Below, in pieces: positions 26,687 to 34,196 of a stretch of 64,000 nucleotides of DNA. The position numbers and the translations under genes are program-made. The notes below the pieces were generated by a model, which worked only from the letters and a program-made list of their open reading frames with translations, had not been told where the DNA came from and did no database searches. Position 1 is the stretch's first letter; every line of letters starts with the position of its first letter. This DNA is from Plastoroseomonas arctica (GTDB lineage: Bacteria; Pseudomonadota; Alphaproteobacteria; Acetobacterales; Acetobacteraceae), in assembly GCF_018128965.1 (NCBI RefSeq), contig NZ_JAAEDH010000022.1:27029-91028 (forward strand). Direction: 5' to 3'.

Positions 26687-28098
26687 CGGCTGGCTCCGTG
26701 ATTGATCTCGAGGCGACGGCGGCCGCGCGCGGTCTTCTTCGTCAGGGTCGGGGCCGAGGTTTCCTCGGCCTTGTCCCGCAGGCCGCCGCTCAGCGGATCC
26801 CACCATTGCGCCGCCTCGCCGGCACCGACCCGCAGCGGCTGCAGGATGAAGCTGTCGCGTTTGGCATTGTGCAGGCACATCGAGATCGGGCCTTCGGCGG
26901 TCTGCACCATGAAGACGCAGGCGCCGATGCGCTGGCGGCAGAGATTCTCCGCATCCATGAAATTGTGCAGGAAGAAGGTGAGCTTGTTGGCCCGCCCGCC
27001 GGCGCGCCACAGGTCGCCCGACATCCCCAACAGCTTGCGCGCCGCCCAGGGCAGGGTGCGGGCCAGGGCGCGGGGACGGGCAAGGTAGCGGCCGATCAGC
27101 GTCGCGACCGTCTTTGCGCGGTGCCGCCGGTCGAACTTCGCGTCGTGCATGACCTCGAAGGCGGTTGCCAGGACCTTCGGGTCATCCATCAGATCGTGCA
27201 CATGGCCATCGGCGACGACGGTGAGCGCGTAGCGGTTGCACTCGTCATGCCCGGCGATCGGGGTGTCGAAGTTGATGGGCGCGCGGGCACCGGCGCGGAG
27301 CTGGCCGGCGACGGTGTCGATGGTGATCGGCTGCTGGCGCGCGCGCACCGTGCCGCGGCCGGTATCAGCTTGCAGCTGGAAGCTCGCGAGGCGCACCACA
27401 TCCGCATGCTGGACGAAGAATTCCGCCACACCGGGGATCTGCGCGAAATTGCCGTCATAGACGGTGGTGTTGAAGAACACGGAGATCGGCAGGCCGCGCG
27501 CCCGGTCGATGTATTCGCGCCGGACCGCGTTGAGCGAGGCCTCGTCCGGATAGCCCTTGCGCTCCTGCGTCATGTCGACGTGGAAGGCGACGTCGACCAG
27601 GCCGTTCGCGGCAAGCTCCTCCAACATGTCGCGCGTCGCACGGATGCCGTTGGTGAACAGGCTCGGCGAAAGCCCGGCCGCGCGCGCGTAGCGCACGATC
27701 GCGACGAGTTCCGCCCGGTCGCGCAGGGTGGGGTCGCCGCCGGTGATCTGGATATCGGTGTCCGGGCCGTAATGCGCGCGGATCGCGTCGATGCGGCGGA
27801 ACACCTCCTCGAGCGGGATGTCCTTCACCGCCTCGGAATGGTCGGAGAGGTAGCACAGCGTGCAGTCGAGGTTGCAGCGCTGGGTGATTTCAAGCGCGAC
27901 GCAGCCTATGCCCCAGCGCCGGCCCATGTTCTGGCGGTCATGCCACTGGCCGGTCGCCTCCATCCGGGCGCGGGCGTCGGCGATGCGATCGGCGCCGGGG
28001 GCGGGCAGGGGCTCGGGCCGGGCGGCGGCAATCTCGGCGGTGGTCATGCTGCCCGGCAGGATGGTGGCCTTGGGCCGTCCGCTGCATCCGTTCGTCAT
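26683..28098 (-). CDS. Radical SAM protein, first gene of a five-gene operon
   Basis: A 471-residue radical SAM enzyme. The 4Fe-4S motif is C75-x3-C79-x2-C82 in CNLDCTLCYLS, followed by IQITGGDPTLRD. The segment from about 250 onward contains additional Cys (DECNRYAL, ENLCRQRIGACVF, ISMCLHNAKRDSF), which could hold an auxiliary cluster. It is larger than and not a duplicate of the other radical SAM protein of the operon. ATG 28098 is chosen; ATG 28047 is possible. The substrate is not deducible. A promoter should lie in the 244-base gap it shares divergently with ugpB. Confidence 0.85.
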   Translation of the reverse strand: MTNGCSGRPKATILPGSMTTAEIAAARPEPLPAPGADRIADARARMEATGQWHDRQNMGRRWGIGCVALEITQRCNLDCTLCYLSDHSEAVKDIPLEEVFRRIDAIRAHYGPDTDIQITGGDPTLRDRAELVAIVRYARAAGLSPSLFTNGIRATRDMLEELAANGLVDVAFHVDMTQERKGYPDEASLNAVRREYIDRARGLPISVFFNTTVYDGNFAQIPGVAEFFVQHADVVRLASFQLQADTGRGTVRARQQPITIDTVAGQLRAGARAPINFDTPIAGHDECNRYALTVVADGHVHDLMDDPKVLATAFEVMHDAKFDRRHRAKTVATLIGRYLARPRALARTLPWAARKLLGMSGDLWRAGGRANKLTFFLHNFMDAENLCRQRIGACVFMVQTAEGPISMCLHNAKRDSFILQPLRVGAGEAAQWWDPLSGGLRDKAEETSAPTLTKKTARGRRRLEINHGASR

Positions 28099-28255
28099 TG
28101 GCGGCCCCCGATCGCTGTTCCGGCCCTGTCTACGTGTGGCGAGGCGTGGCGGATGCAGGCGACCTTGCTGCGCACATGGGCGTGAGGGTTGTGCCGGCGT
28201 GCCGGCGAAGAGGGCCTCGCCGTTGGAGCAGTGGGGAAACGCCGACCTCGGCCGC

Positions 28256-28269
28256 TTCATCAAAATGAA
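28256..28269. promoter_or_regulatory. Palindrome upstream of ugpB
   Basis: TTCAT-CAAA-ATGAA is a perfect five-base inverted repeat in an AT-rich island of the radical SAM/ugpB gap (28099-28342), 73 bases before the ugpB start. AT-rich palindromes are rare in this window, so it is a candidate operator for ugpB, for example for a GlpR-type repressor. The rest of the gap is GC-rich and shows nothing else. Confidence 0.3.
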
Positions 28270-28342
28270 ATATGATTGTCACGGGGTGGCAATGCCCACC
28301 GCGTAGCTCCACCGCCGCACCATCCACCGGGAGAGTACCGCC

Positions 28343-29692
28343 ATGCTTCGTCGTTCCCTCGGCCAGGCCGCCGTCGCCGCCGCCCTCGCCACCCCCGCGC
28401 TTGCGCAGGGCGGCCCGATCGAGATCCAGTTCTGGCATGGGCTCGCCCAGCCGCTCGGCGGCATCCTCGAAGGCTTTGCGGAGGAGTACAACCGCAGCCA
28501 GACGCGCTACCGCATCGTCAGCAGCTTCCGCGGCTCCTACCCCGAGACGATGGTCGCGGCGATCGCCGCCTTCCGCGCCGGCACCGCGCCGCACATCGTG
28601 CAGATGTTCGAGGTCGGCACCGGCACGATGATGGCTGCCGGCCGCGCCATCAAGCCGCTGCACGAACTGCTCGCCGAGACACAGGTGCGCATCGACTTCG
28701 CCGACTACCTGCCCGCCGTGCGCGGCTACTACTCGCTCGCCGATGGACGGATGATGGCGATGCCGTTCAACTCCTCCACGGCGATCATGTTCTACAACAA
28801 GGACGCGTTTCGTCGTGCCGGCCTCAACCCCGACCAGGCGCCGGAGACCTGGCCCGCGCTGCGCGAGGCGGCGACCAAGCTGAAGGCCGCCGGCATCGAC
28901 CTGCCGTTCAGCACCGCCTGGCCGACCTGGTGCCAGGTGGAGCAGCTTCTCGCCATCCACAACACCCCGCTCGCCACGCTGGAGAACGGCTTCGGCGGCC
29001 TCGGCACCGAGCTGCAGGTCAACAATCCGCTGCAGCTCCGCCACCTGGAGACGCTGATCGCGATGGGCCGCGAGGGCACCTTCCGCTGGGGCGGGCGCGA
29101 CGGTGCGGGCGATGCGCTGTTCGCCAACGGCACCGCGGCGATGATCCATGCGAGCTCCGGCGCGCGCGCCCGCTTCGTGCGCGAAGTGCCCGGCGGGATC
29201 GCGAATATCGGCGCCGCGATGCTGCCCTACTACCCCGATGTGAACGGCGCGCCGATCAACTCCATCATCGGCGGCGCCGCCTTCTGGGCGCTGAACCGCG
29301 GCCCGAACGCGGTGCGTTCGGTCGAGGAAAATCGCGGCATCGCGGAATTCTTTGCCCATCTCGCGCAGACCCCCGTGGCCGCGCGGTGGCACACCGAGAC
29401 TGGCTTCCTGCCGGTGACCCAGGCCGCCTTCGCGCAGGTGCGCGGCAGCGGCTTCTACGAGCAAAACCCCGGCGCGGACATCCCGATCACCCAGCTGCTG
29501 CGCGGCGGCGGACAGATGACGGGGAACAGCCGCGGCATCCGCCTTGGCGGTTTCGTCGAGATCCGCACCATCATGCAGGAGGAGATCGAGCGGGCGCTGC
29601 AGGGCCAGCAGGGCGCGCGCGCCGCACTCGATGCCTCCGTGACGCGGGGCAACGTCGTGCTGCGCAATTTCGAGCGCACCAACCGCGGCTGA
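28343..29692 (+). CDS. ugpB: sn-Glycerol-3-phosphate binding protein UgpB
   Basis: A 449-residue periplasmic receptor of the family-1 solute-binding class. Signal peptide ends at PALAQ. IEIQFWHGLAQPLGGILEGF, AAFRAGTAPHIVQMFEVGTG, MPFNSSTAIMFYNKDAFRRA and NSIIGGAAFW are the characteristic UgpB segments, including the tryptophan and Gly/Ser ligand residues. It would bind sn-glycerol-3-phosphate or glycerophosphodiesters. Its transporter partners UgpA, UgpE and UgpC are encoded at 45.2-48.1 kb on the same strand, unusually separated by about 15.5 kb of unrelated genes. Confidence 0.9.
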   Translation: MLRRSLGQAAVAAALATPALAQGGPIEIQFWHGLAQPLGGILEGFAEEYNRSQTRYRIVSSFRGSYPETMVAAIAAFRAGTAPHIVQMFEVGTGTMMAAGRAIKPLHELLAETQVRIDFADYLPAVRGYYSLADGRMMAMPFNSSTAIMFYNKDAFRRAGLNPDQAPETWPALREAATKLKAAGIDLPFSTAWPTWCQVEQLLAIHNTPLATLENGFGGLGTELQVNNPLQLRHLETLIAMGREGTFRWGGRDGAGDALFANGTAAMIHASSGARARFVREVPGGIANIGAAMLPYYPDVNGAPINSIIGGAAFWALNRGPNAVRSVEENRGIAEFFAHLAQTPVAARWHTETGFLPVTQAAFAQVRGSGFYEQNPGADIPITQLLRGGGQMTGNSRGIRLGGFVEIRTIMQEEIERALQGQQGARAALDASVTRGNVVLRNFERTNRG

Positions 29693-29707
29693 ACGGCCCA
29701 GCGCTCG

Positions 29708-29729
29708 CCGGGCGGCGCGTCCCGCCCGG
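29708..29729. terminator. Hairpin between convergent ugpB and stress gene
   Basis: CCGGGCGG-CGCGTC-CCGCCCGG is a perfect eight-base stem lying between the two stop codons. It has no T-tract on either side, so it may act as a weak bidirectional terminator or mRNA 3'-end protector. Confidence 0.45.
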
Positions 29730-29731
29730 GA

Positions 29732-30409
29732 TCAGCCCTGCCGGCGCGGGGTCTGGTCCACCGGGCCACGCCGGCCGGTCTCGGGGTCGTCATTGTTCAG
29801 CGGCACGTCGCCGCCGGTGGCGGCGCGGGACAGATGATCGCGCGGCTCATCCGGCGGCAGCCCGTCCGTATCGGGGCGCCAGTCCTCGTCGCCGGAGCGC
29901 TCGTCGCGCGGCGTGCTATCGACCGAGGCATGCCGCGAAAGGATCGTCTCCGCCTCCGAGGCGCGCGCCGCCTCGGTGCGCACGGTGATGAGGGAGGCGC
30001 CGCGCTCCACCCCTTCGGCATAGAGCGCGGCATCGCTCTCCACGATGCCGGTCTGCACCAGCGCGCCCACCAGGCCACCGGCCAACGCCAGGGTTCCAGC
30101 ACCCGCCAAGGTGGTCACGAGCCAGCCCGCGGCGACCAGCGGACCGATGCCCGGAATGGCGATCGTCCCCAAGGCCGCGAGCAGCCCCGCCGCTCCCCCC
30201 GCCACGGCGCCGATCGAGGCACCCGTGGCCGCCGCGTCGGGTGCAACCTCGGTGTTGTCGTGCCGATCCGCCGCGATGGTCCCGGTGGTGTTCGTGCCGC
30301 GGATGATGCTGAGTTCGGTCTCGTCGAATCCGGCCGCCTCCAGGTCGCGGATGGCGGCCTCGGCATCGGCGACGGTGTTGAACATTCGTGCGATCGTACG
30401 TGTCGGCAT
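29732..30409 (-). CDS. General-stress-type protein with glycine-zipper membrane segment
   Basis: A 225-residue protein. Residues 1-40 (ARMFNTVADAEAAIRDLEAA) resemble the YflT/GSP17M general-stress domain. Residues about 60-130 are a Gly/Ala-rich hydrophobic region (GAVAGGAAGLLAALGTIAIP) like a double glycine-zipper, and the tail is acidic and disordered. It lies 44 bases after the small secreted protein gene and is probably transcribed from the same EcfG promoter at 30846-30870, which fits a general stress role. Confidence 0.7.
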   Translation of the reverse strand: MPTRTIARMFNTVADAEAAIRDLEAAGFDETELSIIRGTNTTGTIAADRHDNTEVAPDAAATGASIGAVAGGAAGLLAALGTIAIPGIGPLVAAGWLVTTLAGAGTLALAGGLVGALVQTGIVESDAALYAEGVERGASLITVRTEAARASEAETILSRHASVDSTPRDERSGDEDWRPDTDGLPPDEPRDHLSRAATGGDVPLNNDDPETGRRGPVDQTPRRQG

Positions 30410-30453
30410 GGTGCTGCGCCTTTTGTGAATGATGGGTGACCTGGGCGGGTCGA

Positions 30454-30804
30454 TTACGGGCGCGTGCCGCCGCGCGCCGGGCTCTCGGCCGGCGACGGAG
30501 CCTCGGGCGCACGCGCCGCGGCGCCCACGAAGACATCGCCGCGAAAATCCATGGCGACGTCGTCGGTCGTTCCGTTGCGCATGGCGCGGCCGCGCCAGAC
30601 GCCGTCCTGGCCGAGGCTCAGGCCGGTGATCATGGCGAACCCCGCATCGATGAGGCGCGACCTAGCCTGGCGCTCCGTGAAGCTGTTCGCCCCGGCGAGC
30701 GGCGCCGGGTCACGCGGCGGTTGCGGCGCCTGCGCGAAGACGCCGCCGCCAAGCGCGACGATCGTGATCCCTGCCAGCGCAAAAGCACCGATGCCTGACC
30801 GCAT
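30454..30804 (-). CDS. Small secreted PepSY-like protein under EcfG control
   Basis: A 116-residue protein with a signal peptide (GIGAFALAGITIVALGGGVFA) and a PepSY-like middle: ARSRLIDAGFAMITGLSLGQ, then GVWRGRAMRNGTTDDVAMDF. The C-terminal 20 residues are Pro/Ala-rich and flexible. ATG 30804 is preceded by a purine-rich site, and a GGAAC-N16-CGTT promoter lies just upstream. Function unknown; PepSY-like proteins often act as small periplasmic regulators or chaperones. Confidence 0.72.
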   Translation of the reverse strand: MRSGIGAFALAGITIVALGGGVFAQAPQPPRDPAPLAGANSFTERQARSRLIDAGFAMITGLSLGQDGVWRGRAMRNGTTDDVAMDFRGDVFVGAAARAPEAPSPAESPARGGTRP

Positions 30805-30845
30805 AATACTGGCCTCCCCGTGCTTGAGAAATGGCTTCTGCGGAG

Positions 30846-30870
30846 AACGCCGCGCAGATCGGATCGTTCC
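30846..30870 (-). promoter_or_regulatory. EcfG-type promoter (minus strand)
   Basis: Read on the minus strand: GGAAC (30870-30866), 16 bases, CGTT (30849-30846). This is an exact match to the alphaproteobacterial general-stress sigma factor EcfG consensus GGAAC-N16/17-CGTT. The predicted leader to ATG 30804 is about 35 nt. Confidence 0.75.
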
Positions 30871-31025
30871 CGCCGCGGGGCGCGAGACTGCGTGAGCGGC
30901 CGCAAGCGCGCGACGCAATCATCTCATCGTGAGCACGCGACGGAACAGATCTGCGAGCAGCGGAAATGGCGTTGGAATTCGGCCGCGCAGATGCGGTTGC
31001 GCGCCTCGCAACGGGTCCACTTGCT

Positions 31026-31050
31026 GGAACTTTCCCCAGGCGCCTCCGTT
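31026..31050 (+). promoter_or_regulatory. EcfG-type promoter of the DUF992 gene
   Basis: GGAAC (31026-31030), 16 bases, CGTT (31047-31050): an exact EcfG general-stress consensus. It lies 53 bases before ATG 31104. Together with the opposite promoter at 30846-30870 it places both divergent transcripts in the general stress regulon. Confidence 0.75.
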
Positions 31051-31103
31051 AAGCGGCTGCGGGGACGGGTTCTCCGCCAACGCCATCGCGGAAGGAACAT
31101 TCC

Positions 31104-31598
31104 ATGTCCTCACGTCACAAATTCGCTCTGGGCGCTGCTCTCGCGGCGGGCCTCAGCCTCTTCACCGGCGCGGCGGCCCAGGCGCAGAGCGAATCGCCCA
31201 CCGTCCGCGTCGGGTCGCTGCGCTGCGACGTCGCCGCCGGGACCAGCTTCGTGTTCGGCTCCACCCGCACCATCGCCTGCGTCTTCTCGCCCACCAGCGG
31301 CCGCAGCGAGCGCTACACCGGCGACATCAGCCGCTACGGCGTTGATGTCGGCTTCGTCGGCTCGGCGGTGATCCTGTGGGGCGTGCTCGCCCCCTCCTCG
31401 GACGTCCGCCCGGGCCTGCTGGCCGGAACCTACCTGGGCGCTGCTGCTGGTGCGACGGCCGGCGTCGGCGTCGGCGCCAACGTCCTGCTCGGCGGCGGCA
31501 ATCGTTCGATCGCGCTGCAGCCGATCAGCATCGAGGGAAACACCGGCCTGAACCTCGCGCTCGGCGTCGGCGAACTGACCCTCGTCGCGGCAAACTGA
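31104..31598 (+). CDS. Secreted DUF992 protein
   Basis: A 164-residue exported protein of the DUF992 family. The signal peptide is LGAALAAGLSLFTGAAAQA; the mature part starts with VRVGSLRCDVAAGTSFVFGS and contains ACVFSPTSGRSERYTGDISRY, the conserved two-Cys pattern of the family. The rest is a beta-rich domain with a Gly-rich AGTYLGAAAGATAGVG. Function unknown; the family is nearly restricted to alphaproteobacteria. The EcfG-type promoter upstream indicates stress induction. Confidence 0.8.
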   Translation: MSSRHKFALGAALAAGLSLFTGAAAQAQSESPTVRVGSLRCDVAAGTSFVFGSTRTIACVFSPTSGRSERYTGDISRYGVDVGFVGSAVILWGVLAPSSDVRPGLLAGTYLGAAAGATAGVGVGANVLLGGGNRSIALQPISIEGNTGLNLALGVGELTLVAAN

Positions 31599-31623
31599 GG
31601 CGACGGCGGCGTCGCGCCGGTCT

Positions 31624-34092
31624 CTATCCGGCGGCCGTCAGTGGAAAGGTGATGGTGCAGACGAGGCCATCACCTTCCCACAGCTTGTTCACCTGACCCT
31701 GCAGCTGCCCCTCGATCAGCATGGTGATGAGGTGGGACCCAAAGCCCCGGCGCGGCGGCGTACCCGCCAGCGCCGGGCCACCGCGTTCCGTCCATAGCAG
31801 ATGAACCGTAGGGCCCTCCACGCGCCACTCGATCGACAGGCGCCCCGTCGCGACCGACAGGGCGCCGTATTTCGCCGCGTTGGTGGCGAGCTCGTGCAGC
31901 GCCATCGACAGCGGCTGCGCCGAATCGACCCCGATCGTGACCGGCGGGCCGTCGAGCGTGATGGATGCGGCCTGCCCGGCCTCCGCCAGCTCGAAATGCC
32001 CCACCTCGCTCTCGACGATGTCGCGCAGGCCGGCACCGCGCCAGCGCCCCTGGCCGAGCAAGCCCATGGTGCGGCTTAGCGCCCGCACCCGCCCATCCAT
32101 CACCTCGACGAGGTTTTCCGCACTGGTCGCCTTGGTCATGCGCAACAGGCTCGAGACCACCATCAGGGCGTTCTTGGCGCGGTGCTCGACCTCATGCGCC
32201 ATGATGGTGGTCAGCTCGTCGCTGCGCTTGCGCTCGGTGATGTCGTAGGCGACGCCGATGATGCGCGCCGGCGCCAGGGGATCGGCCGCGAGCAAGGTCG
32301 CTCGAACGGCCACCCAGATGATCTCCCGCGGCGCGTCGCAGGCGCGCCGGCACAATCGCAATTCCGCACGCAGGCGCGCGCCCTGCCTCGTGTCCTCCAT
32401 GAGGGATCGCAGGGCGGGGCGATCCTCGGCGATGACGCCGTCGAGGATGTCCTCCATGCCGGGGGCCGGGCTCGCCTGGCCGAACCCCCACAGCTCCAGC
32501 ATCTTGCGCGAGCAGCGCAGCTGGCGCGTCGCGGGCACCCATTCCCATGTGCCGATGCCGACCGCCTCCTGCGCGAGGCGAAGGCGCGCATCGCTGTCGG
32601 CCAGCGCCAGCTCGGTGTTGCGCAGCTGCGTGACGTCCAGGTGCGCACCACGCAGCAGGGTCGCCAGGCCGGCTTCGTCGCGCTCGATCCGCCCGCGCGC
32701 CATGATCCAGCGCACCTCGCCGGCGGGCGTCACGATGCGGTAGGTCTGCGCGTAATCCTGCTTCTGCGGATCGGCGAGCGCGCCGAGGATGTGCGCCTCG
32801 GCGGCGTCGCGATCGTCGGGGTGCAGCCGGCGCACCCAGTCCTCGTGGCGTTCCTGGGTTTCGAGGGCCGGCATGCCATGCACGCTCATGTACTCGGCCG
32901 AGCGGATATTGGCGCCGCTGCGCGGATCGAATTCGAAGGTGCCGATCATGCCGATCTCCTCGGCCCGGCGCAGCCGGTCGGCGCCGCGCGCCACATCGCC
33001 TTCGAGACCCTGGTTCGCCGAGGCAAGGCGCAGCTGGTCGCGCCGGACCTGCAGGCTCAGCAGCAGCAGCATCAGCGCCGCGGGCAGCGCGAACGCGACA
33101 TGCCCCACCAGGCTGGCGCGCCAGGCTTCGACGATCTGCGCGCGCGGCCGCAGCGCGAGCGCGTGGATGCGGAGGTGCTCGACCGGCCGCACCGCCGCGA
33201 GCGCGCTTCCCTCGACCCAGGTGTCCGGGATGGTTTCGAACACCGGCGGCCCGCGCCCGGCGACCGCGGCGCGGTAGGGTCCATTGATCGGAGCCGGCGC
33301 GAGCGGGCCGGCTTGTGGGGTGGACATCGCCAGCGCCGCGCCGCTGTCCTGCACCAGCGCCATCGCGTCGTTCGGGCTGACAAGTAGGCGTCGCAGACCT
33401 TCGCCGACGTCGTTGGACCGGATGGTGACCAGCGTCACACCGTCGAATCCGCCTTCCGGCGTGGCGGGATCGCCGCCGGCGTGGCGCTGCCGCGCCACGG
33501 AGAACACGAGCGCGCCGCCCGCCTCCGGCAGCATCGCCTCGGTGATGTGGACGCCGGGCGGCGCCACGCCGCGCAGAGCGTTGACGTATCCGCGCTCCCG
33601 ATGCGCCGCCTCGCGGCGGACCGGGAAGCGGTCGCTGCTCACCAGTTCGAACCCGTCGCGGTCGAGCACGAGCGCCGCCTCGGCGTGGGGGATGTCGCGG
33701 AGCACGCGCTGCAGTTCGAGATGAAGGCCGTGTTCCTCCGCGCGGATCTCCGCGTCGGACAGGCCGGCGAGGCGGTCGTTCAGGCGGCCGACGGCAACGC
33801 CGTAGCTTTCGAGCGCGCGGGCACCGTATTCCGCGCCGGCCTCGGCGGAGCGCCGCATGGCGGTGGCGGCCTCGCTCCAGGCACTCTGCCAATTGAGCCA
33901 GGCCGCGCCCGCGACCATGGCGAGGGGAACGAGGATCGCGACGATCGGCAAGGCGCGCGCCAGGCGCGACAGCCGCCGATGCACGCCGAACGCGCCGTCA
34001 GCATCACGCGTGAGGCTGAACAAGCGCGCACATCCCTTACCCGGCGCGGCGCTCGTGCTCAACGCGACCCCTCCTGCTGCTTGCACCTGCAT
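31624..34092 (-). CDS. HWE-family sensor histidine kinase with PAS domains
   Basis: An 822-residue membrane sensor kinase. One transmembrane helix near 48-67 (LPIVAILVPLAMVAGAAWLN) and another at about 330-350 flank a periplasmic dCache-like sensor. Two PAS domains follow (about 385-510 and 515-640; RRLHPDDRD and IIGVAYDITERKRS mark their PAC ends). The kinase core is of the HWE/HisKA_2 kind: EVEHRAKNALMVVSSLLRM with the phospho-His, ALHELATNAAKYGALS as N box, and LLWTERGGPAL with the W-x-E. No response regulator lies beside it. In alphaproteobacteria, HWE kinases often feed the PhyR-EcfG stress pathway, which is notable beside EcfG-controlled genes. Confidence 0.85.
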   Translation of the reverse strand: MQVQAAGGVALSTSAAPGKGCARLFSLTRDADGAFGVHRRLSRLARALPIVAILVPLAMVAGAAWLNWQSAWSEAATAMRRSAEAGAEYGARALESYGVAVGRLNDRLAGLSDAEIRAEEHGLHLELQRVLRDIPHAEAALVLDRDGFELVSSDRFPVRREAAHRERGYVNALRGVAPPGVHITEAMLPEAGGALVFSVARQRHAGGDPATPEGGFDGVTLVTIRSNDVGEGLRRLLVSPNDAMALVQDSGAALAMSTPQAGPLAPAPINGPYRAAVAGRGPPVFETIPDTWVEGSALAAVRPVEHLRIHALALRPRAQIVEAWRASLVGHVAFALPAALMLLLLSLQVRRDQLRLASANQGLEGDVARGADRLRRAEEIGMIGTFEFDPRSGANIRSAEYMSVHGMPALETQERHEDWVRRLHPDDRDAAEAHILGALADPQKQDYAQTYRIVTPAGEVRWIMARGRIERDEAGLATLLRGAHLDVTQLRNTELALADSDARLRLAQEAVGIGTWEWVPATRQLRCSRKMLELWGFGQASPAPGMEDILDGVIAEDRPALRSLMEDTRQGARLRAELRLCRRACDAPREIIWVAVRATLLAADPLAPARIIGVAYDITERKRSDELTTIMAHEVEHRAKNALMVVSSLLRMTKATSAENLVEVMDGRVRALSRTMGLLGQGRWRGAGLRDIVESEVGHFELAEAGQAASITLDGPPVTIGVDSAQPLSMALHELATNAAKYGALSVATGRLSIEWRVEGPTVHLLWTERGGPALAGTPPRRGFGSHLITMLIEGQLQGQVNKLWEGDGLVCTITFPLTAAG

Positions 34093-34196
34093 ACGTCGTT
34101 ACCGGATGGGTTTTCAACGTTGGGGCGTTTTTCCCAATGCAGCAACGATTTAGGGCGGGGGCAACTGTCGAACGATGGCCGGCGGCGCTGAAGCGC

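Larger units (their letters stand above)
30805..31103. other. Divergent stress-promoter intergenic region
   Basis: This 299-base region separates the PepSY-like gene (minus) from the DUF992 gene (plus). It contains one exact EcfG-type promoter for each direction, at 30846-30870 and 31026-31050. No gene is seen; frames through it lack protein character. Confidence 0.7.
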
